Below, one piece after another: positions 44,513 through 53,415 of a stretch of DNA of 64,000 nucleotides (the first letter of the stretch is position 1; every line of letters starts with the position of its first letter). The translations under genes were made by a program, and so were the position numbers. The notes beneath the pieces were generated by a model. That model saw nothing but the letters and a program-made list of their open reading frames with translations, made no database searches and was not told where the DNA came from. Source of the stretch: Globisporangium splendens (Eukaryota; Oomycota; Peronosporomycetes; Pythiales; Pythiaceae); NCBI GenBank assembly GCA_006386115.1, contig VFIW01000024.1:457937-521936 (forward strand). Direction: 5' to 3'.

Positions 44513-47131
44513 ATGGAAAACCCAGCTACCCCAACCCTCCCCCAGCCCTCGACTGTCGCACCAGCCTTGATTTCTTGGTTCACACCTAGTACCTCGACTG
44601 GTACCACTGTTGCCCCATCCCCGTCCGAAAATTTGGATCCCGCCGATCCTCGCCCAAGCGAAAACGTGCTTGCGCTCCTGGCGACGGATCCTGTTTCTGG
44701 CGACCATCCTCCTGTGACCGACCCAGCCGCCGACGCTTCCACTGATTCGGAAGAAAAAGTGGACGAGCCGATGGATCCTGCGGTGAATGCACGCGGGTCG
44801 AACGACGACGGCTCAGGCGATGTCCCGATGTTGCCTCCGTCTGCGAACTCGACTGGTGCCGATGGCCATGCCGGCAACTCGGTGCCGACTCCTCCTGCAT
44901 CCTCGGCTTCTGCTACGGACACGCGGTTGAGCATGGCCGATGTCCTTCGCCTGCAAGAAGACCTCCGCCGCGACCGAGCCGTCGTTGACGCTTCTCGTCG
45001 CCGCGTGGAAACTCCGAAGCCCCTCGCTGTCGACATCGAGGCCATTGAACGTCAGTATGCTGCTGGTGGCGACTGGTCCAACATTGCGTCACGATTGGAG
45101 CAAGCGCGTCCTTACCAGCTTCCGAGAGCCAAGTATGACATGGTGATCGAGACTGGTAGGGCCCTCGCGAAGACTCCCGTGCAAAAGATCTTGGCGTCGC
45201 TTGCGAGTTCCGGTCACGGTAACGCAGCGCTCGAAGAGCTTTACAAGCGATTCGAGATCGGCCAGATCTCCAAGCTTCCAGGTGGCAACTTGCGCGTCAA
45301 GGTCAAGTCGAAGGATGCCTGCGTGCGTTTGGAGCGCACCAAGGTGAACATCCTTGGAGGTGTCTTCACCTTCAAGGAGTTCGACATCCTCGGCGACAAG
45401 TACTACCTCGACATCTCGAACGTCGACTCGGACACGAACACAGACCTCATCCTTGAACGTCTGTTCATTCTCGGATGCAAGCCTGTGTACGACACCTTCC
45501 GCGAAGTGAACCTCGCAACGGGTGTAACGTCAGCGACGTGGCGTGTCTACTTCTTGTCAAGTTCGTGTCCAAGTGCGCTGATCATCAACAGCGGTGTCTG
45601 CGATCAAGTGATCTTCGACAACAAGCTTCACCCTGCCCACGGCAAAAATGCGCCGTTCCGCTCGGAGCGTTTGCCCTTCGGCTATCGCTCTGCACAGGCT
45701 CTTGAGCTTGGAGTGCCTGGTGGCGTGTTTCCGTTCCCTGGCTCGTTGTCTGAGCCAGCCCTCAGAAGTCAGAAGCCAAACCAGCACGGTTCTGAGAAAT
45801 CGTACGCCCAAGCCGCAGCAGCTACTCTGAAGCAACCTTCGCCGCCGAGTGCGACCAAGGGACAAGTGAATGGAGATTCTCAGCCCCAGCGAGGAGCTCA
45901 GCATGGCCAGATTTCTGGTCCAATTGTGCCGAGAAAACCTGGCAGTACTACCTCGGGTTTATCCGTGGGTACCTTCAACGGATCAACGGGGAAGATCACA
46001 CCGCCTGCCAGCCCTCGAGTTGGTCCGCAGAAGCCTCTTCTCTTGACCAACGGCGACAGCGATGGGTTCCAACCCGTGACCAAGAAGAACAACAAGAAGC
46101 GATCGAGGAACGGCGCCGACTTCGCCAACATGGTTGCCAAGCAACAGCCGCAACCTCTTGACGGAATCGCGACGTCCAACTACTTCGACGTACTCCAATC
46201 GGTGGAGGTGGCTTTCGAAGCGAAGAAAGTGACCGCGGACAAGAAGTACGGCATTCGGTACCAAGTTCTGCCGACTGAAGTCAAGCGACCAGAGGCGTTG
46301 AAGGAGTCCAAGGAATCGGCTTTCTTCATCGAGAAGCACCACACGAAAGTGAGGAAGTCGCCGAAAGCTTCTCACATCGTGGAAGTGGCCGAGTCGATGG
46401 CGAACGATGAGAACACTGCTCTTCTCAGCGTTCTCCCAGACCGATTGACTCACGCCGACACGAAGGTTGACGCTGCGTGCAAGATCGTTGCGAACGCCAC
46501 CAATGCAGATCATGTGACCAAACACGCTGTCGAGAACCCGCTCGCGTTCAACAGTGCTCTGTCGCTCAAGATGGAAGGGACTGGACACGAGATGCAGGAG
46601 CTCGCTCAGCTTCACATGATCAACCGCGTCTTGAGTGCTTCCGACCCAAGTGAAGACACGACGTTCAGCACGAAGTGGAAGAAGTTTATGAAAACCAAGG
46701 TTCCGTCGACGCGAGGGGATCTGTTCCACACCGCTGCAAAGTGGTGGACAACGTCGGAGCCAGTCCGAGAACTGTCGCGAGCGACGAAGGCACTGAGTCT
46801 CTTTGAACTCATGCTGATGTCCATCGCCCCGACAATCTTCGCGAATGACCACTGGATCCAGTACCTGACTGGGATGCCGGTGCCGTGGATCCCTGCACAC
46901 CACACCCGTCTGCTGCATCCCAACACGCTGCTGCTGCTGCTGCGCTCGGAGCTTGGAGCATTGTGCATGAAGCAATGGGCCGAAGTGCAGTGGCAAGGAC
47001 GCATTCTTGAGGACCTGGAAGCTCTTCGTGACCTCGAAGACTACTACCCAGATGACGCGTCGGTCTTGAAGCTCCAGGTGGTCGATGGCAACGTGGCGAT
47101 GGTAGCGGGCAGCCTCGCTGTCAGTTGCTAA
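44513..47131 (+). CDS. LINE copy 1 ORF1 protein
   Basis: The open frame from ATG 44513 encodes 872 residues. The first 130 are Pro/Ser/Thr-rich low complexity. The centre (about 200-330) has KLPGGNLRVKVKSKDACVRL and FKEFDILGDKYYLDISNVD, which resembles an RRM-like RNA-binding fold as in many LINE ORF1 proteins. No CCHC zinc knuckle is present anywhere, unusual for L1-superfamily ORF1. The last 250 residues are mostly helical with conserved Trp-rich patches (KWWTTSEPVREL, QWAEVQWQGRILED) and are unknown to me. The stop TAA at 47129-47131 overlaps the beginning of the ORF2 open frame. Confidence 0.8.
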   Translation: MENPATPTLPQPSTVAPALISWFTPSTSTGTTVAPSPSENLDPADPRPSENVLALLATDPVSGDHPPVTDPAADASTDSEEKVDEPMDPAVNARGSNDDGSGDVPMLPPSANSTGADGHAGNSVPTPPASSASATDTRLSMADVLRLQEDLRRDRAVVDASRRRVETPKPLAVDIEAIERQYAAGGDWSNIASRLEQARPYQLPRAKYDMVIETGRALAKTPVQKILASLASSGHGNAALEELYKRFEIGQISKLPGGNLRVKVKSKDACVRLERTKVNILGGVFTFKEFDILGDKYYLDISNVDSDTNTDLILERLFILGCKPVYDTFREVNLATGVTSATWRVYFLSSSCPSALIINSGVCDQVIFDNKLHPAHGKNAPFRSERLPFGYRSAQALELGVPGGVFPFPGSLSEPALRSQKPNQHGSEKSYAQAAAATLKQPSPPSATKGQVNGDSQPQRGAQHGQISGPIVPRKPGSTTSGLSVGTFNGSTGKITPPASPRVGPQKPLLLTNGDSDGFQPVTKKNNKKRSRNGADFANMVAKQQPQPLDGIATSNYFDVLQSVEVAFEAKKVTADKKYGIRYQVLPTEVKRPEALKESKESAFFIEKHHTKVRKSPKASHIVEVAESMANDENTALLSVLPDRLTHADTKVDAACKIVANATNADHVTKHAVENPLAFNSALSLKMEGTGHEMQELAQLHMINRVLSASDPSEDTTFSTKWKKFMKTKVPSTRGDLFHTAAKWWTTSEPVRELSRATKALSLFELMLMSIAPTIFANDHWIQYLTGMPVPWIPAHHTRLLHPNTLLLLLRSELGALCMKQWAEVQWQGRILEDLEALRDLEDYYPDDASVLKLQVVDGNVAMVAGSLAVSC

Positions 47132-50100
47132 ACCAACCTCGACTCAGCCCTCGTGGAACAACATCAGTGTCTTGACCGTCAACACTAATGGCATCAAAGA
47201 CAACGGTCACCTATTTATCGACAACATGGTATCGAAGCATTCGATATCGTGTGTCCAGGAAACCAAGTTCAGCGACAAGCAACACCTCTCGACCTTCAAG
47301 TTTCACCTCGACTCAAGCTTCAAGCACCGAGTCTTTGTGAATGACCCGAACTCCCAGTTGGATCGACCCACACGCGGGCGTAGTGGCGGTGTTCTCACTG
47401 TTCTTCGCTCTGACGTGCCGGGTTTCGAAACGGCTGCGGAACAACCAAGCCTCACCGTCCCAGGTCGGTACCTCGTTGTGAAGCTGATGGTGAGCGACGC
47501 TCCCGTCTACATTCACAACGTGTACGCGCCAGTGGACCGACAGGAAAAGCAACAATTCTTCTCGAGTCTCTCGACCGAAGGCTTTGAAGATCGAGCGACA
47601 CACCTTGTGTTGGGAGATCTGAACACTCCGTTGGACCCCAGACTCGACTCTTCGTCTCCAGATCTGCGCTACGACCCGGCGCGATCGAGCTGCCTTGCGT
47701 GGCTTGCTCGTCTTGGCGTTGTGGATGCGTGGCGTGTCCACCATGACACGAAGCGAGTCTTCACTGGTCCCTTGCCTCGCAAGAACCGATTGGACTATAT
47801 TCTTCTCTCGGAGGCGTTCTATGAACGCTCCTACGACGACTCCAAGTACTTCGTTCCCCAGAACGCTGGTGACCACCTTGCTCACTGTGTGAGTTTCAAG
47901 ACTGGCTCCCAGCTGCATGGACGCGGGTACTGGAAGTTTCCCCGTTACCTGCTGGAGTACCCAGTGGTTGTTTCCGCGATCGAGAAGGAAGCGGAAACAG
48001 TCCGAGATCAGCTCCGTGGCTCTGCCAACCCTGGTCAAATCTGGGAGAGGTGGAAGGCGAGAATCAAGACCCAGCTGCAAGACGTCCAGAAGAAGCTCCG
48101 CATGCAAGACACAGCCGCGGTTGAAGAGGCTCGTGCTTTGCTCGACCAGGCTGCTGCGCGCTACCGTGAGTCTTCCACCGAGAACAACCGCAGCCAGTTC
48201 GACGACGCGATGAAGATTTACAAGGAGACAGTCACCAGAACCAGCCAGTACAACCAAGACAATGCGTTCGACTTCCAGGCTGCCAACTCCGAGAAATCGA
48301 CCAAGCACTTCTTCCGTCCGCTGGATACGAATCTGAGGAAGGTATCGATTGAAGAGGTGGTGACACCGAGTGGCAGTGTCTCGTCGAACCCTCAAGAGAT
48401 ATCTCTCCGATTCCTGGAACACTGGGGATCCGAGATGGGAGATCCCGACAGTCCAGCAGGAACAGCTCCTCCACCAGACGAAGCCAAGCAGCAAACGCTC
48501 ATTGACTCGATCACCCGCGTGCTGTCGGAGCTGGATCGAGAGATCTTGAATGCTCCTGTGACGGCTTCCGACCTTGCGGACTCGATCAGGCACATGAAGG
48601 CGAGCTCGGCACCTGGTATGGACGGCTTGACAGCTGGCTTTTACCAGGTCGCTCCGGACGTGTTCGGTGAATGCCTCAGCATTGTCTTCAACGACCAGCT
48701 TCGTCGTGGCATCCTCCTTCCGTCGCAACGCAAGTCAGCGGTCGTGCTCCTCTACAAGAAGGGATCAAGAGCCGAGCCTGGCAACTACCGACCGATCACG
48801 CTGATGCCAGTCGACGTGAAAGCTCTGTCCAAGACTCTCACGTTCCGACTCCAGTCCGTTGTGTGTAGTCTCATCCACACGGACCAGAAGGCATTCGTGA
48901 AAGGCAGGTCGATCCACCATCACGTTCGCTTCCTCGCTGATCTCCAGGACTTGATCACGAACCTCGACGACGAAGCGTACGCGATGTTCCTGGATTTCGA
49001 GAAGGCTTTCGATCGTGTGAACTGGGACTACATGTTCCGAGTGCTTGAGAAGATGGGATGCGGCTCTGCGTTTATCCAGTGGGTGAGGCTTCTGTACACG
49101 CGACCGCAAGCACACCTTCTCATCAACCAGAACATCCAGCCCGCGCTTCATCCGACGCGAGGTGTCAAACAGGGAGATCCTCTGTCGGCATTGCTGTTCC
49201 TTCTGGCAATTGAGCCTCTTGGGAACTTGCTGCGATCGCACGAAGAATACGGAGTGTGCCTCAACGCAAACCACACTGCCACCAGCATGTTCTTCGCGGA
49301 CGACACCACGCTTCTAGGCGGTTCGATCCCGAGTGTCCAAGCACAACTGGAGCTCGTGGATGTCTACTGCAAGGGATCCGGTGCGAAACTCAACCTCAGC
49401 AAGTCGATGCTGATGGCGCTGAATCGTAGCCAAGACTGCCCTCGCCTGCCTGGCGTCCAAGTGCTGGGTCGTGCAGAGTCGGTGAAGTTCCTTGGTATCC
49501 CGTTCAGTCAGTCTCCAGTCAATGACGCCATCGTGTCTTTCCTCGATGACCGCTTCTACGACGGCTTCAAGGCGTGGTACAGGCGAGCTCGAACACTGCG
49601 AGGACGACTTCTGGTGGCTCAAACAATGGTCCTGTCTCGACTGTGGCACTACACGCAGCATGTAGTGGTCCCTAGGCAAGTTGTGAAGAGGTGGCAGTCG
49701 ATGTTGAACAAGTTTGTCCTGAGTCGGAAGCACGACCGAGAGGACACACACATCCAGCTGATCCCGAAGGAGTTTCTCTACTTGCGGCGAAGTGACGGTG
49801 GTCTTGGCATACCGAGCATCGAAGCTCATCTGAAGCGGCAACGACTCCAGCTGCTGCTTCAGTTTGTGCATGCAGCCACGACCCCCGAGGAGAGAAACTG
49901 GACGACAGCGAGCTGTGAGGTGCTCAAGTCTGTTCTACCATCCGTCGGAAGGTGCAGAGCACTCGACTTTCTCACAGTGTCGCCGCTGCGGCATGGCTCG
50001 ATGATCAAGTGGCAGAAGACTTCAGGGTGGTGGCGAGCATCGTGGACAATGTGGTACACGATCAGCTGGGAGATCACGTGGCGCAACCTTCCGCCGGACG

Positions 50101-51241
50101 AAGGTGTGAGGGAGTGCCTTGCTCAGCCGATTTGGTTCCATGCAGATGCGCACCTCCACTACGAACAGACCCCTCGGACTGCAACCATCAACGCTCATCG
50201 AAGGTGCCTTGGTATGTGTCCCGAGCCGCAGCGAAGCTTCCGGCTCCACATCTCGAGAGTCTTCGGTTTGCGATCACTGGCGGACTTTATGCGTGGTGGA
50301 ACGACATGGCCAAGCTGCAACGACTTTGTGGCTGCTCACCTTGATCGCACGCTGGCTCAGATCTCTGTCGGCATCCAGTCGCAAGGCTTCGGTCGTTGTA
50401 CAAGGAAGCGACACAGATTGTGGACCGACTGGGAACACTACCACCGCAAGTTGACTCAAGTCTTCGTCTTCTTCCGCACCTTGGTTGCACCAGTGGCACG
50501 AAGGTGTGCCTGTTCCCGGCCATTCCGAGAAGCGCGCTCCTTCGTCTGGTGTGGACACCAACGCCACCGTCGAAAAGCCACCCAATGACGCTTCACAGCC
50601 AGAGCGTTGACGAGGACGAAGTGAAACGGTTCGTGAAGTACGGCAAGCACCTTCGCCAGCTCCTGCTTCCGATCTTTGAAGACTTGCAGTTTCGCGTGGC
50701 GTTCCGACTGCTTCCTGTGCGCTCTCGGTTCTTCTTTCTGCGAGACACCGACCCAGGCATCACGTACTGCATCCAGAATGGCTGCAACGCAGTTGAGACC
50801 GAGCAGCACTTGTTCTTCGAGTGTGCGCTTGCCTCGCGAGTGTGGGAGCACCTGTTGCTTCTGATGCGGCCATTCTTTCGAAGCCAGCCAACGTGGATGA
50901 TGATTGTGTTGGCGCGGAAGCCGTCGATTCACGAAGACTGGAAGGAATGCGAAGACGTCATCTGTGACGTTTGGCACACTCTCCGCGCAGTGGCCCTCCA
51001 TTTCCTCTGGTCGGATCGCAATCGGTGCTTGTTCGACGGACGTCAGCCAACGCCGACTGCTCCTGCGCTGTCGGTGATCTTCGCAACGATGAGTGCGCAT
51101 ACCCGCCACTACATGAGGAAAAAATACGAGTCGGTGCAAGCGACAACACTGCAAAAGGTCATTCAAGAGATGAAGACGTACCAGCCATTTGGAGATTTCG
51201 TGGCAACTCATGGAACCATGTTCGAGATTCGGCAACGGTAA
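47106..51241 (+). pseudogene. LINE copy 1 ORF2 (APE endonuclease-reverse transcriptase), one frameshift
   Basis: The open frame starts after a TAG at 47103-47105 and has no ATG before the conserved endonuclease start VNTNGIKD; the first ATG is 47226. Endonuclease motifs follow: QETKF, GRSGGV, VYAPVD, LGDLNTPLDPR, KNRLDYILLS and GDHLAHCV. The reverse transcriptase contains SSAPGMDGLT, NYRPITLMPVD, FVKGRSIHHHV, LDFEKAFDRVNWDYM, GVKQGDPLS and the catalytic FADD (49293-49304). After the palm and thumb, one T is missing between 50384 and 50385 relative to copy 2. The product then continues in another frame to 51241, including a C-x4-C-x7-H-x4-C zf-RVT motif (around YCIQNGCNAVETEQHLFFEC). No RNase H domain is seen. 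Confidence 0.85.
51119..51124 (-). terminator. Nearest T-run downstream of tRNA-Gly (copy 1)
   Basis: Six T on the minus strand, 553 nt beyond the 3' end of tRNA-Gly, form the first run of four or more T that a Pol III transcript would meet. The same run is present in the second copy at 60,679-60,684. Confidence 0.4.
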
Positions 51242-51676
51242 GCCGCCAACTCTGCCTCAAAGCTCTAATCTCGCCCTCCACAGCTGTTGCCGTAGTCTCA
51301 TCAGCAGCGTCGCCGCTTGCTCCTTCTTCGCTGGAGGAGACCCTTGAGGACTCCTCATCGGATGCTGACACCACTGAAGAGCTGCTCTCTGATTCTCCTG
51401 AGTCGGAGATCTCACGTTGGGAATCCCCATCAACCGAGCCTATGCCCTCCGACACCTCCGCCTTACGGCGCGGCTCAGCCGATTGCATTATGGTCACGGT
51501 ATCAGGTTCCTCCCTCCCTGAGTACTCTTCCTCAGATGCACCAGCGACCATCACTCTCCAGTCGGCACCTGCTCTCGACGACGCAAATTGACGAATGAGC
51601 CCAAGCCTGCAAGAAACAGATAAATTACGGATTCACAACGGTTAAATTACGGAAGTTATTCTGTGATTTCCAAGTT
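51242..51676 (+). other. LINE 3' region with conserved Ser/Glu-rich open frames
   Basis: After ORF2 the plus strand stays open in another frame to 51591 (Ser/Glu/Asp-rich translation overlapping the ORF2 end), and the minus strand is open from 51554 to 51159. Both are kept in the second copy, with few base changes. They may be a by-product of biased composition; no start codon context or known domain supports a protein. Confidence 0.4.
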
Positions 51677-51749
51677 TGGCCACGGCGGGGATCGAACCCG
51701 CGACCTCCAGGTTGGGAACCCGGTACTATACCATTTGAGCTGCATGACC
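51677..51749 (-). tRNA. tRNA-Gly (CCC), copy 1
   Basis: The 73-nt gene folds with acceptor stem GGTCATG/CGTGGCC (two G:U pairs), A box CAGCTCAAATGG, anticodon stem CCGGG/CCTGG with loop TTCCCAA (anticodon CCC) and a perfect T arm GCGGGTTCGATCCCCGC. Its 3' end touches the LINE 3' end without a Pol III terminator, and its 5' end touches another element that starts like the LINE. Confidence 0.9.
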
Positions 51750-51750
51750 A

Positions 51751-52490
51751 CTTCTCAATTTGCTCGCTACCCCACAAGTCGACTCTTCAGAAGTACCCAA
51801 GCCCATCACCACTCCACTTCCTCCACCTCTCTCTCCCACCCACTCTGCCTGCAGTATGGGCGTAGGGAGAACGAAGAAGAAGCGCAAGAAGACGCGCGTT
51901 TGGAGTCTGCATCGACATCGCCTTCCAGTTCGCCTCGCAACTGTCCGTCGATCGGCTCCGTCGGTAGAGCCGATGCACTTCGCTAAGCGAAGCGACCCGC
52001 ATTGCGCGTGAGCAACTGCAAGACGACCGAGAGAGGTCGCGCTTGTGCGAGCGGGGAGTGCTCCGATCGCCAGCACGATCTCGAAGAATGAACCCAGAAG
52101 TGAAGAATGAACCCACAAGACAAGAATCAACCCACAAGCGAAGAATCAACCCACAAGTCAAGAAATCAACCCACAAGACAAGAATCAACCCACAAGACAT
52201 GGTTCAACCCACAAGGGAAGAATCAACCCAGAATACATCCTCGAGTGTCTCACACCGACACTCACACCTCAAAACAGCAAGGTTTAAAGACCTGACGCAC
52301 AAGCAACCTTCACCAAGCCGACACAAACGACTGCATAGCACAACCAAAATCTCACCCCTACAGAATTAAAGAGAAGCCTTAGTGCTGGCATCATAGAATA
52401 CGCAAGGGCGTAGCGAGCAAGTAGAAGTCAGTTTGCCGTAGTATTTATTAAAAAAACAAAATCTACGGAACCGTTCAATGAGGCTGTACA
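51751..52490. mobile_element. Short element X starting at the tRNA-Gly 5' end
   Basis: The first 30 nt (CTTCTCAATTTGC, then CTACCCC, then CAAGT) nearly match the LINE 5' end, after which the sequence is unrelated to the LINE. The next 300 nt look like a degraded coding region (a run with YGRRENEEEAQEDAR and LQDDRERSRL), then a 19-bp minisatellite, then about 250 nt ending at the array. No transposase or RT is present. I interpret it as an internally deleted relative of the LINE or a non-autonomous partner. Confidence 0.5.
52083..52234. repeat. 19-bp minisatellite, about 8 units
   Basis: The unit is close to CAAGAATCAACCCACAAGA with point differences and one 20-nt variant. The second array at 61,643-61,775 has one unit fewer. 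Confidence 0.9.
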
Positions 52491-53190
52491 ACCATAACAG
52501 CCCATCACCCTCCACACTACAAACTCACGCGGCCAATGCCCAATACACACAGACAAAACAATCCACACGCGCACGCCAGCGACCGCACACACACCTCACA
52601 ACCACCCGCCGGCACCGTCCGGGAAGCCGCGACGCCTCGAGCTTGCGTTAATCGCTCCCAGTCCATCGAAACACGCGCACGCATCCAAGCCTTGCGCAGC
52701 ACGCCCACATGTCCCAATGGACTTCTTTAATTAGAATCCGACACGCGACCCGACAGTGTCGAATACGGACGAACACACCCCTGGGAACAAGCAGGCGCTC
52801 GTATAAGTTGCGCGGACCTAGGTGCATCCTCCTGTCAGACAGCGCGCCCAACCACAAACCACGAAAACGAAGCCTTACCCGAACACAAGGCACGACGGTT
52901 CAGCCGCCGCCGCCCGGCAGAGCGCGATGTAGCTGCAGACAGAGGACTCGTGTGCTGCTGGTGTGTGCTGTGTGGAAATAGAGAGCAGAGGAGGTTTGCG
53001 CGGGTGATCTGTCGATGGCGTCGAGGAAGTGGAGAGTTATTGCTTTGTTTTTTTTTGAAGGTTGTGGTGTGGTGGCGCGGACTGCTGTGTGGGTGGTAGG
53101 CGAGGAGGAGAGAGGCAGATGAGGCAGAGAGGCAGAGAGAGAGGGGAGCAGTGTGTAGTGTCGGGCGGGCGACGGGGAAGAAAGAAAGAA

Positions 53191-53256
53191 TGCGTATGAC
53201 AGGATTGAAACGGGGATATCACCCACAATGTGAGGTACTGACCACTAAACCTACGC
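53191..53256 (-). pseudogene. tRNA-His-like sequence, unit B
   Basis: It is only 66 nt long, with deletions in the anticodon stem and at the acceptor 5' side and substitutions in the T arm. The downstream T-run is also missing. It should not fold into a normal tRNA unless the differences are assembly errors. Confidence 0.7.
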
Positions 53257-53257
53257 C

Positions 53258-53331
53258 TGGAGAAGCTGGTATCGATCCAAGTACCTATCGCATGCCTAAA
53301 GCGAGCGCTCTACCATTTGAGCTAAATCCCC
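53258..53331 (-). pseudogene. tRNA-Ala-like sequence, unit B
   Basis: The 74-nt sequence differs from the unit A gene by insertions in the anticodon arm, a deletion and substitution in the T arm and a change in the acceptor stem. The A box is intact. Confidence 0.7.
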
Positions 53332-53415
53332 ACTTCTACAATTTGCGGATACCCCTAAGTTGCATCCAAGAACTCCCTCCAAGCTTATAAGCCTTTCTTC
53401 AGCCTCACGTTTCCC

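Larger units (their letters stand above)
44431..51676 (+). mobile_element. LINE copy 1 (non-LTR retrotransposon, APE type), abutting tRNA genes at both ends
   Basis: The element begins at CTTCTCAATTTGC directly at the tRNA-Ala 5' boundary and ends where tRNA-Gly begins. It has an 82-nt 5' leader, ORF1 (44513-47131), ORF2 (47106-51241) and a 3' region of about 435 nt without a poly(A) or microsatellite tail but with two TTAAATTACGG-like motifs near the end. ORF2 has an apurinic-type endonuclease and reverse transcriptase of the L1 superfamily. Both tRNA genes point the opposite way from the element. Only one frameshift relative to copy 2 is seen (50,384/50,385), so it is a young copy. Confidence 0.85.
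43755..52490. repeat. Left arm of a large tandem duplication
   Basis: The block tRNA-His/Ala, LINE, tRNA-Gly, element X is repeated at about 52,663-62,032. From the ORF2 3' half to element X the offset is a constant 9,560 bp with few substitutions; at ORF1 the offset is about 8,903 bp, the difference being the solo LTR insertion in the right copy plus small indels. Confidence 0.85.
52491..53332. repeat. tRNA array unit B (degenerate)
   Basis: This is a complete but damaged array unit, starting CCATAACAGCCCATC and ending at the tRNA-Ala-like sequence. Compared with other units it has many single-base insertions and deletions. Confidence 0.8.

Noticed and set aside
47313..48728. Minus-strand open frame of 471 codons within LINE ORF2 (and similar ones in the second copy)
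   Set aside because: Antisense to conserved endonuclease motifs and without domain similarity.
51677..51749. Reading the tRNA-Gly as part of the LINE (a transduced 3' end)
   Set aside because: Its fold and both promoter boxes are intact and element X starts precisely at its 5' end, so it is better seen as a separate gene and target; genomic context elsewhere would decide.
52083..52234. Possible CRISPR-like array
   Set aside because: The repeats are contiguous with no unique spacers and the genome is eukaryotic; it is a minisatellite.
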